7,185 nt of DNA from Actinomycetes bacterium (GTDB lineage: Bacteria; Planctomycetota; Phycisphaerae; JAACET01), in contig DAOVKO010000107.1 in NCBI GenBank assembly GCA_030631725.1, positions 1-7,185 of the forward strand. The letters run 5' to 3'. Position numbers and translations under genes: made by a program. Numbering within the stretch: position 1 is the stretch's first letter; each line of letters starts with the position of its first letter. Below the pieces are notes generated by a model. It searched no databases. It saw nothing but the letters and a program-made list of their open reading frames with translations, and was not told the origin of the DNA. Below, in pieces: positions 1 through 5,385 of the stretch.

Positions 1-88
1 CGCAAATAACTTGCACAGCCTCAGCCCCGGCCTCCAACGCCACCCCAGCAAATCCCAGCACGACTGCAATTATCAAGATCGTTTTCAT
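1..88 (-). CDS. Secreted protein, N-terminal part only (runs off the left edge)
   Basis: This is the first 29 codons of a minus-strand gene whose remainder lies outside the window. The reading frame starts at ATG (88-86) and stays open to base 1. It encodes MKTILIIAVVLGFAG followed by VALEAGAEAVQVIC, a classic Sec signal peptide: a lysine near the start, a hydrophobic core at about residues 4-18, and a plausible signal peptidase I site after AEA (residue 24). The start is well supported because a near-perfect Shine-Dalgarno, AAGGAGG, lies at 100-94 with five bases before the ATG. The protein is therefore probably exported. Its function cannot be told, since nothing of the mature domain is visible. 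It lies 51 bases downstream of the degraded surface-protein tail on the same strand, which may be a dead neighbour rather than an operon partner. Confidence 0.7.
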   Translation of the reverse strand, partial: MKTILIIAVVLGFAGVALEAGAEAVQVIC

Positions 89-93
89 TTCCG

Positions 94-100
94 CCTCCTT
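94..100 (-). promoter_or_regulatory. Strong ribosome binding site of the secreted-protein gene
   Basis: Read on the minus strand this is AAGGAGG, five bases before the ATG at 88. It follows directly on a run of seven A (105-99), so that AAAAAAAGGAGG is a very efficient-looking initiation region. It is much stronger than the sites in front of the other genes here and fixes the start codon of the partial gene. Confidence 0.7.
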
Positions 101-139
101 TTTTTGTACTTTCCAACCAGTCCTCCCAACCTCCTTGGC

Positions 140-289
140 CTAGTGACTCATCCCTCCTTCCAGGCTAGCTCTACGGCTGAGTAACATCGTGGCCAGCGCA
201 GCCGGTTCAGGCAAATGCTCATTGAAATCGGCTTCCAATATCAGGTAATCGGCGAAGTCAGCCGCCCATGCCGTCTGCCTGCAGGGCAC
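140..289 (-). pseudogene. Remnant of a dockerin-like / PEP-CTERM surface protein (C-terminal end)
   Basis: The minus-strand frame open from 289 to the TAG at 142-140 encodes 49 residues. They include DFADYLILEADFNEHLPEP and then AALATMLLSRRASLEGGMSH. The first part resembles the second calcium-binding half of planctomycete dockerin-like repeats (pattern DFxDYLILxxxF). It runs straight into a PEP motif, a short hydrophobic stretch and an RR pair, the order of a PEP-CTERM sorting signal. Several things suggest decay. The hydrophobic segment is only about six residues, where a working signal has around 15-20. Two stop codons (TAG TAG) lie just upstream in this frame. The preceding dockerin-like residues ADGMGG sit in a neighbouring frame that ends at a TGA (260-258), consistent with an old frameshift. 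No start codon or body of a gene remains. The resemblance was judged by eye; chance cannot be excluded. Confidence 0.5.
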
Positions 290-351
290 CTACTACACAG
301 AGTGCGTTCAAGGGGTTAATGCACTAATCCGTCCTTGTGTTACGCTTTTTG

Positions 352-379
352 TTGAGACAATTCCAAAAAAAACTGTAAC
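352..379 (+). promoter_or_regulatory. Possible sigma-70-type promoter of the sigma factor gene
   Basis: TTGAGA (352-357, five of six matches to TTGACA) is followed after 16 bases by TGTAAC (374-379, four of six matches to TATAAT). The spacer contains a run of eight A (365-372). Transcription would begin near 386, giving a short leader to the GTG at 413. A TATACT lies at 400-405 but has no matching -35 box. This is the only promoter-like pair seen in the non-coding stretch 290-412, which otherwise shows nothing recognisable. Confidence 0.3.
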
Positions 380-412
380 AGACCCCTCATTTTGTGCATT
401 ATACTAGAGAAA

Positions 413-2380
413 GTGAGTCGTATTGATGGCAGCGATTGTCTCGAGTTGGTCAAGCAGGCCCAGCTTGGCGATCAGGTAAGCCTCGACCGCTTGGCCGGCC
501 TGCTCAGGCCCAAGGTCTACGCGTACATCTATCGGCTCACGCTGGACTATCACTTGGCTGAGGACCTTTCCCAGGAAACCCTGCTGGAGCTGGTTAAGTC
601 TTTTTCTTTCAGAAAGTTAGCGTTTAAATCAGCCGGGATGTTTAGTTCATGGCTGTTTCGCACAGCATTGGGCAAGGTTCAGATTCATTTCAGAGACCAA
701 GCCAAACGTATAATGCTAATGTCAGCAATCCACAACGATGTCTTGTCCCGCGTCATGTCCAGCCATCATACGGATGGGCTAACCGCCTTGATGCGCAAGG
801 AGTTGTCCACTGCTGTATTCCAAGCTATCAGCAAGCTGAGGCTCAGTTATCGAAACGTTCTGGCTCTGCGATGCTTTGAGCAGATGTCATATTCTGCGAT
901 TGCGGCTGTGATGGACTGCAGCGAAGTTCGCGTCAGGGTGCTGGTCTTTCGGGCGCAGCGTTCACTCAAGCGGCAGTTATCTCAGTACGGCTTCAGTAAG
1001 ACATTATTCCTGACGGCATTAGGATTGTTTGGACGGATCACCGCCCCCGCCGAGGCCTCGGCAACTGCTCCCGTAACGGCCGCTGCCATCAAGGTCGGCC
1101 TGGCCGGCACGCTCGTCGGCGCTGCTGGCACGACAATCGGCATCGCCGCTGGTACTGCTGTAGTTGCCACAGTGCTTGCCATAGGCACAATTACAGTTTT
1201 ATCCAATGACAGACCTCCCAAACGGTCCGAAGTAAGAAGTATTCGTTATGTTTACCACAGCCCCCATCCGGACCGCGCCAAAGCTGTAGACAACATAAGC
1301 GAAGCTATCCGCGAGTCGCGGTTTTATTTTCCAGATGGGATTGACGGACCTGTTTTCAGACGTAATCAGGCCTGGACCCTAAACCGGCAATTTCAATTCC
1401 AGGACTGGTTGCAGAACGGTCAGGGTAGTTATGAGTATCAGCCACCAAGACACGTTATAATTCATAATTGCAATGGCCTTTATCCAGAGCAAACCTTGAT
1501 TCTGCTTTCGGACCCGTCTGATTTCCGTGCCTTTGTTCGCGATGTCGAAGGTAAGAGAACGGCAGGTATTACCACCTATGATGAAGAAACAGGCCTGCCT
1601 GTGGGAAGATCACAGGTCGTATTTGACAATGTTGAGGACTCTTATGTGAAATTCGAATACAATACGTTAGACCAAGCCGATTTCCAACACACCTGGCCTT
1701 CAGATGTTATTGTAATAGATCAGCGGGATGCCATGCACAAGCGAGGCTGGACTTATTTCCGCATTACAGGCCAAATCAATAATGAACAAATCTCGGGCTA
1801 CGGACAAATTCCCTTTATCTATGACGCTCTGCGGGAGCATCCACCTTGGTTGAGATTGAATATAGGCGACAGACTCCAGATTACGGATATTCCTTCGGGG
1901 GCGCGTTTGGCCAATTCCGCTGGAACGCTAGTTGCGGCTTTGCCGTCAGGCAGTTTCTTCAGAGGATTGCCTCAGCCTTGGATGGGAATGCACACCCTCG
2001 ATATTGTACGCAGAAATGCTGCCAAACACAGGCTGTGGTTTCAAACGAGACTATTGGACAATATTGTGCAGCATCCATTCTATAGAAAGGCAAAAGTTAC
2101 AGTGTTGAATGATCGGCAAGGCGTGAATCTAAGACTAACATATCTTATTGACATGCAGAAAGACGTTGTTGAAAGTATACGTATAGCGTCATCTTCCGGT
2201 GATGGGATCGAAACGCGGGGTGTCATCAGATTTGAGTATCTTGAGGATGTTGAACAGGTGGCTGACGAATTTATTGAGCCGATCGAACTAACACCTTCAG
2301 AAGTGTCACCCAAGAAGAACATGGTCTCGTTTTGGCTAATGGAGTTGGCCCAGGGCGCACTTAGCCAGCCAGTAAAATGA
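413..2380 (+). CDS. ECF-type RNA polymerase sigma factor fused to a membrane segment and a large C-terminal domain
   Basis: The product is about 655 residues, over three times the usual ECF length. Residue numbers here count from the upstream TTG at 392; subtract 7 for the GTG at 413. Region 2 covers about residues 19-100, with LAEDLSQETLLELVKSF typical of the core-binding and -10-recognition helix. Region 4 covers about 145-196, with LSYRNVLALRCFEQMSY and a helix-turn-helix ending in RVLVFRAQRSLKRQL. An Ala/Gly-rich hydrophobic stretch follows (about 233-270, VGLAGTLVGAAGTTIGIAAG and on), long enough to cross the membrane. The remaining 390 residues are polar, beta-rich in appearance and unrecognised. 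I infer a membrane-tethered sigma factor whose C-terminal part sits outside the cytoplasm; such extended ECFs are known in planctomycetes. No separate anti-sigma gene is visible. The start is uncertain: GTG 413 gives the usual short N-terminus, TTG 392 adds seven residues, and neither has a good Shine-Dalgarno. Confidence 0.8.
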   Translation: MSRIDGSDCLELVKQAQLGDQVSLDRLAGLLRPKVYAYIYRLTLDYHLAEDLSQETLLELVKSFSFRKLAFKSAGMFSSWLFRTALGKVQIHFRDQAKRIMLMSAIHNDVLSRVMSSHHTDGLTALMRKELSTAVFQAISKLRLSYRNVLALRCFEQMSYSAIAAVMDCSEVRVRVLVFRAQRSLKRQLSQYGFSKTLFLTALGLFGRITAPAEASATAPVTAAAIKVGLAGTLVGAAGTTIGIAAGTAVVATVLAIGTITVLSNDRPPKRSEVRSIRYVYHSPHPDRAKAVDNISEAIRESRFYFPDGIDGPVFRRNQAWTLNRQFQFQDWLQNGQGSYEYQPPRHVIIHNCNGLYPEQTLILLSDPSDFRAFVRDVEGKRTAGITTYDEETGLPVGRSQVVFDNVEDSYVKFEYNTLDQADFQHTWPSDVIVIDQRDAMHKRGWTYFRITGQINNEQISGYGQIPFIYDALREHPPWLRLNIGDRLQITDIPSGARLANSAGTLVAALPSGSFFRGLPQPWMGMHTLDIVRRNAAKHRLWFQTRLLDNIVQHPFYRKAKVTVLNDRQGVNLRLTYLIDMQKDVVESIRIASSSGDGIETRGVIRFEYLEDVEQVADEFIEPIELTPSEVSPKKNMVSFWLMELAQGALSQPVK

Positions 2381-2481
2381 CTCAGCGGACTAAGAAACAG
2401 TTTGTGGCCGGTTGCTTTGGAGTTGAAACGTCGCAAAAAGAAAGCCGCCGCTGCTCAGAAAGAAAAAATGGCAAGAAATGA
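2377..2481 (+). CDS. Tiny basic ORF overlapping the sigma factor stop (doubtful)
   Basis: An ATG (2377-2379) overlaps the sigma factor stop codon as ATGA and opens a 34-codon frame ending at TGA 2479-2481. The peptide begins MTQRTKKQFVAGCFGVE and is rich in Lys, Arg and Ser. The ATGA overlap is a typical arrangement for translational coupling. The frame ends 14 bases inside the downstream pseudopilin-like gene, so a ribosome finishing here would stop beside that gene's ATG at 2468, which lacks a clear Shine-Dalgarno of its own. It could be a coupling leader or simply a chance frame; there is no recognised family. Confidence 0.2.
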   Translation: MTQRTKKQFVAGCFGVETSQKESRRCSERKNGKK

Positions 2482-3283
2482 TACACGGTCCGCACCCCTA
2501 GAATTGCCTGTAGGGAGGAACTGTAAACGCAATGCGTTCACACTTATTGAGCTATTGGTGGTGGTGGCCATAATTGCCTTGCTGGTGAGCATCCTGCTGC
2601 CGAGCCTAAACCGGGCCCGCGAGCTATCCCAGCAAACGGTCTGTCTCCATAATCTGAAACAATGGTCCTTGGCCTTGGCTATTTACGACCACCGGAACGG
2701 ATGCCTTCCCACTTTCTTTGAATCTGATAATGAAGTTGACATTATCTACACAATCGGTCCATATCTCGGCTATAGCTTTTATGACTTCTGCGGTCCGGGT
2801 ATTCTGGGCCCGTCCCCCCCAAGTATCGTACCCCTGGTTGGACCACCGATATGGCATTGCCCCACGGCCCCGGACAATGCCTATGGGTACGGGTTTAACT
2901 ACCCCAATGTCTTTGGTTATGCTGACAGAGACGTTCCGCCAGAGGGTCATAGGCCCTGGCGGATGTATGAAATTCCCAGGCCTGCGGAGACTATCGCGAT
3001 GGGAGACTCTCAGGTGTACAGATTTCTATACGCGCCCTATGGGCCTAGCGCGTGGGAACCTAATTGGGATCATGACGGTGATAGTGTCAATGACACGAAT
3101 TTGTGGGTACGAGACTACCTGGCGGGGATTCACGGTTACGAGATACCCTACAATAATATCGCGCCTCGGCATGGGGATCGAATTGCTAATTGTGCCTTCC
3201 TCGACGGCCACGCCGAAGGTATACACATCAACGAACTAATGGACCCAAATCGACGGCTCTGGGGCGAGGACCTTTGGGAGTAA
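2468..3283 (+). CDS. Type II secretion pseudopilin-like protein with prepilin N-terminal signal
   Basis: The 271-residue product carries a type IV prepilin signal: a basic 23-residue leader ending KRNA, then FTLIELLVVVAIIALL. Prepilin peptidase should cut between Ala23 and Phe24. Glu at position 5 of the mature protein, needed for pilin assembly, is present. Ala instead of Gly before the cut is common in planctomycetes. After the hydrophobic helix come SLNRARELSQQTVCLHNLKQW, the usual linker of this family, and near the end HGDRIANCAFLDGH (residues 235-248). That is a version of the planctomycete H-X9-DG motif with ten rather than nine intervening residues. DHDGDSVND is a possible calcium loop. 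It is probably a membrane-anchored, envelope-exposed protein; such genes occur in many copies in planctomycetes and their roles are mostly unknown. ATG 2468 is preferred over an in-frame TTG at 2402, which would add an unlikely lysine-rich leader. It follows the sigma factor by 87 bases. Confidence 0.85.
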   Translation: MARNDTRSAPLELPVGRNCKRNAFTLIELLVVVAIIALLVSILLPSLNRARELSQQTVCLHNLKQWSLALAIYDHRNGCLPTFFESDNEVDIIYTIGPYLGYSFYDFCGPGILGPSPPSIVPLVGPPIWHCPTAPDNAYGYGFNYPNVFGYADRDVPPEGHRPWRMYEIPRPAETIAMGDSQVYRFLYAPYGPSAWEPNWDHDGDSVNDTNLWVRDYLAGIHGYEIPYNNIAPRHGDRIANCAFLDGHAEGIHINELMDPNRRLWGEDLWE

Positions 3284-3289
3284 AGGCTG

Positions 3290-3330
3290 CTCGCCGTTTG
3301 GCCGATCCCCCCACCGTCGGGCTCGGCGAG
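3290..3330. terminator. Possible hairpin between convergent genes
   Basis: CTCGCCG (3290-3296) is exactly complementary to CGGCGAG (3324-3330), and inside this CCGA (3302-3305) can pair with TCGG (3317-3320). The structure begins seven bases after the pseudopilin-like stop codon and lies in the gap between two convergent genes, where a two-way terminator would be expected. There is no T run on either side, so an intrinsic terminator is doubtful. The rest of the gap (to 3403) shows nothing I recognise. Confidence 0.3.
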
Positions 3331-3403
3331 TGGGTCGGAACAAACTTCGAGCATAAGTACCTCGCCCAAGGCCGAACCATCTACAGCCGCACGGCCCGGA
3401 AAA

Positions 3404-4498
3404 TCAGCGGCCCTTAGCACCGCTCTGCTTCCTGATCTGCTCTATATCTTTGAGCAATTCCGGATTGCTCTTGGCTGCCTCACTCAACTCCCCTACCAAC
3501 TCATCCAAGCGGGCATAAAGACGCCGATGTTTTCGCCCCTCATTTGCCGCCAGCACATACGCACAAAGAATCGGAAAAGTAATAGACGCGCAGGAATAAA
3601 CCACCACGTTGTTGATGTTGGCGTCCTTGATCTTTCCCCAGCTCTTGGCCTCCTGCGGTGTAGCCCCTGATAGTCCGCCCCACTGCGGCGAATCAGTAGT
3701 CAGTTGAATGAAATAATCGTGCCCTCCCTTGCTTTGGTCCCGAAGTATCTGGGCCAGCGTCGGCTGGGTCTGCAGATAAAAATTCTTGGGCGAGCCCCCG
3801 CCCAGCACCACCACCGCGTTCTTCGCAGCCCGGCGCACAATAGCCGTCGTCTCGATAACATCCCGCACCGGATCAATAACAATCGGCTCATTGAAAAGAT
3901 GCTCAACGATCAGGTTCATGGCAATCGAGCTGTCCCCCGGCGCACTGGTATATATCGGCACATCGTACTTAGCCGCCGCGGCCAAGAGCGATTTTTCCGG
4001 CGCCGCTGCCTCACGCCCAATCGAATCGCCCAAAGCCTTGTGCAACTGAGCACTGCCGATGGGCTTGTTCGTCGGCAAATCCTTCACCGCCTGATGAATA
4101 ATAGTATCCGTAGCCTGCAGCGTCGCCGAATCCTCGATGAACGTATCATAGATCCGGGCGATGTCCATCTGGGCCAGGGCGTTGTCGTCAGCCTGAAAGT
4201 GCCCCTGGAACATTGGGCAATCGAATGGCCGATGCATGTCATGATAGAGATTAGCCCCCGTGGAGATGATAAAATCCACGAATCCTTTTTTGATAAGCGA
4301 AATAATCGGCCCCGACATCCCGATCGGCGTCATGGCCCCGGCCAGGGTCAGGGCGATCGTGGCATCCTCCGTGATCATCTTGCCAAACAGTCGGCAGGCC
4401 TCCGCCAAACGCCGGGCGTTGAACCCTGAGCCGGCAAAAACCTTATCCACAAATTCGCGGACCTGTTCGCAGCCGTCAAGCTCCAGCGGTTCGATCAT
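3404..4498 (-). CDS. Deoxyhypusine synthase family protein, probable homospermidine-type synthase
   Basis: The 364-residue product belongs to the NAD-dependent deoxyhypusine synthase family. The hallmark LGGGSPKNFYLQ (about residues 232-243) holds Lys238, which matches the human active-site Lys329 that carries the aminobutyl group. SGATPQEAKSWGKI (about 277-290) matches the conserved SGARPDEAVSWGKI. TGANLYHDMHRPF (about 80-92) is typical of the prokaryotic branch. Deoxyhypusine synthase proper modifies eIF5A, which bacteria lack. A bacterial homologue (SpeY of cyanobacteria) is needed for homospermidine formation, so aminobutyl transfer to putrescine is the likeliest reaction. The arginine decarboxylase gene directly upstream supports a polyamine role. 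ATG 4498 was chosen because it gives the family's usual length. An in-frame GTG at 4609 would add 37 residues encoded by the repeat. No Shine-Dalgarno is seen; one arm of an inverted repeat occupies that position. Confidence 0.85.
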   Translation of the reverse strand: MIEPLELDGCEQVREFVDKVFAGSGFNARRLAEACRLFGKMITEDATIALTLAGAMTPIGMSGPIISLIKKGFVDFIISTGANLYHDMHRPFDCPMFQGHFQADDNALAQMDIARIYDTFIEDSATLQATDTIIHQAVKDLPTNKPIGSAQLHKALGDSIGREAAAPEKSLLAAAAKYDVPIYTSAPGDSSIAMNLIVEHLFNEPIVIDPVRDVIETTAIVRRAAKNAVVVLGGGSPKNFYLQTQPTLAQILRDQSKGGHDYFIQLTTDSPQWGGLSGATPQEAKSWGKIKDANINNVVVYSCASITFPILCAYVLAANEGRKHRRLYARLDELVGELSEAAKSNPELLKDIEQIRKQSGAKGR

Positions 4499-4501
4499 TC
4501 G

Positions 4502-4587
4502 ATAGGCTTGAGGCTTGCTCGTGCTTCGCAGCGAAGCGCCGCTTCGCAGAGTAGTAAGGCTTGAGGCCTGTGTAAGTTCAAGCCTAT
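4502..4587. repeat. Nested inverted-repeat element before the deoxyhypusine-synthase-like gene
   Basis: The outer arms are ATAGGCTTGA (4502-4511) and its exact complement TCAAGCCTAT (4578-4587). Inside are three arms that can pair in two exclusive ways: GCTTCGC (4523-4529), GCGAAGC (4531-4537) and GCTTCGC (4541-4547). The second and third form a seven-pair stem with a three-base loop. AGGCTTGAGGC also occurs twice as a direct repeat (4504-4514 and 4557-4567). In the minus-strand transcript the outer stem closes three bases before the AUG at 4498, exactly where a ribosome binding site would be. It could be a REP-like or small non-autonomous mobile element, a translational control structure, or both. 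Confidence 0.6.
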
Positions 4588-4594
4588 GGTTTTC

Positions 4595-4636
4595 CGCTTT
4601 ACGCTCCACGCTCTACGCTCCACGCTCTACGGCTAG
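4595..4636. repeat. Short tandem repeat, 7-bp unit (CGCTCCA / CGCTCTA)
   Basis: Six consecutive 7-bp units start at 4595: CGCTTTA, CGCTCCA, CGCTCTA, CGCTCCA, CGCTCTA and a degenerate CGGCTAG. The middle four form two copies of a 14-bp unit. The last unit includes the stop codon of the arginine decarboxylase gene (4635-4633). In the transcript it reads as purine-rich AGAGCGTGGAGCGT units. It directly adjoins the inverted-repeat element, so the two together fill almost the whole spacer between the two polyamine genes. Confidence 0.7.
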
Positions 4637-5175
4637 GGCACGAAAACCACCGCAGCCACCACTGTGGTCCACATTCCGTTTTTCCCTCCCGTAGCCGTCT
4701 GCACCATCGCCCGGGTCCGTACGATCTTACCGCTCATCCGATAGATTTCTTTGCGCTCGTCGTAGCCGGTCTCCGGGTCAAAGCGGATACCCAACGTACT
4801 GGCCAGCATAGACGCCGCCATATCCTCCACGTAGTCAGCCCCCTCCTTGGCCGTCATCCCGTAGCAATGGTGCTCGGATATGTAGCCGTAGGAATCCCCC
4901 TTAGCCGGCACGGCCAGTCCCACCCCCGAGAAAATAAGCCGCCCCTTTTCATTGGTGCTTGTATCGGCCAGCACAGCGTAAACAATCTCCCCCGCTGCCA
5001 GCTTTGCCGCCCCCTTGGCCCGCGAGATGATCCTGCAATTCGGCGGATAGATGCTCGAAACCCGTACCAGGTTATACTGAGCAACCCCCGCCTGACGAAG
5101 GGCCCACTCGAAGGACTGCAAACGCTCCTTGTGTCTGCCCACTCCCCTGGTGAAAAACGCCTCCCGTGGTACCAT
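4633..5175 (-). CDS. pdaD: Pyruvoyl-dependent arginine decarboxylase
   Basis: The 180-residue product converts arginine to agmatine and CO2, the first step of polyamine synthesis from arginine, using a pyruvoyl group made from its own chain instead of pyridoxal phosphate. LVRVSSIYPP (residues 37-46) is the self-cleavage site: the proenzyme is cut between Ser40 and Ser41, and Ser41 becomes the pyruvoyl residue. NEKGRLIFSGVGLAVP and GYISEHH (residues 98-103, with Glu101 matching the catalytic glutamate of the archaeal enzyme) are also conserved. The length fits the family (about 165-195 residues). ATG 5175 was chosen because the protein then begins MVPREAFFTRGVGRHKE, close to family norms, and AGGAG lies ten bases upstream; the frame stays open further up but only through the promoter region. 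The deoxyhypusine-synthase-like gene follows 134 bases downstream, so the pair is probably one operon. A chlamydia-like acid-resistance role is possible but no transporter is nearby. Confidence 0.92.
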   Translation of the reverse strand: MVPREAFFTRGVGRHKERLQSFEWALRQAGVAQYNLVRVSSIYPPNCRIISRAKGAAKLAAGEIVYAVLADTSTNEKGRLIFSGVGLAVPAKGDSYGYISEHHCYGMTAKEGADYVEDMAASMLASTLGIRFDPETGYDERKEIYRMSGKIVRTRAMVQTATGGKNGMWTTVVAAVVFVP

Positions 5176-5236
5176 TGGCTCACTTCTCCTGCCTGTGCTC
5201 AACCAATATCCTCGCCTGACAATGGCAAAACCACAG

Positions 5237-5264
5237 ATTATAGAAGCCCCGTGCCTCACCACAA
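5237..5264 (-). promoter_or_regulatory. Likely promoter of the pdaD operon
   Basis: On the minus strand TATAAT (5242-5237), an exact -10 consensus, is preceded after 16 bases by TTGTGG (5264-5259), a weak -35 with only TTG matching. Transcription would start near 5230 and give a leader of about 55 bases before the ATG at 5175. It stands back to back with the promoter of the dehydrogenase gene. Confidence 0.45.
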
Positions 5265-5316
5265 GAACATTTCGACCCAAAAGTAGGATTTTGGCTGGCC
5301 CAGACCGCCCAGGTTA

Positions 5317-5325
5317 TGCTATATT
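5317..5325 (+). promoter_or_regulatory. Likely extended -10 promoter of the dehydrogenase gene
   Basis: TGCTATATT combines the extended -10 TGn with TATATT (5320-5325, five of six matches to TATAAT). No good -35 box is seen at the usual distance, which extended -10 promoters can do without. Transcription would start near 5332, inside the hairpin described at 5329-5351, leaving a leader of roughly 55 bases. Confidence 0.4.
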
Positions 5326-5328
5326 AGA

Positions 5329-5351
5329 GGGTTCAGAGTTCAGCTGGACCC
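5329..5351 (+). promoter_or_regulatory. Hairpin or operator-like inverted repeat in the dehydrogenase leader
   Basis: GGGTTCAG (5329-5336) pairs with CTGGACCC (5344-5351) over eight positions with one G-T wobble and a seven-base loop. It lies at the expected transcription start, 34 bases before the ATG at 5386. It may be an operator for a repressor or a stem at the 5' end of the mRNA. No T run follows, so it is unlikely to be a terminator. Confidence 0.35.
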
Positions 5352-5385
5352 TTATTACCCAGCCCTGAGCGGTCTGAGGACACAA

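Noticed and set aside
168..178. GCTCTACGGCT shared with 4624-4634
   Set aside because: An 11-base match between two places in 7 kb is expected by chance.
3284..3417. Plus-strand frame across the convergent gap ending in GTNFEHKYLAQGRTIYS and on
   Set aside because: It reads somewhat like protein but has no start signal, overlaps the ends of both flanking genes in another frame and matches no family I recognise.
3704..4429. Plus-strand ORF (241 codons) opposite the deoxyhypusine-synthase-like gene
   Set aside because: It is antisense to a gene with conserved catalytic motifs, and its Arg/His/Pro-rich product looks like shadow coding.
4499..4609. GTG start at 4609 giving the deoxyhypusine-synthase-like protein 37 more residues
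   Set aside because: The extra residues would be encoded by the repeat element; the ATG at 4498 already gives the expected length.
4595..4636. CRISPR array
   Set aside because: The units are only 7 bp and directly adjacent, with no spacers.
5176..5280. Upstream extension of the arginine decarboxylase frame to 5280, adding 35 residues
   Set aside because: It runs through the TATAAT promoter box, and the family's N-terminus fits the ATG at 5175, which has AGGAG upstream.
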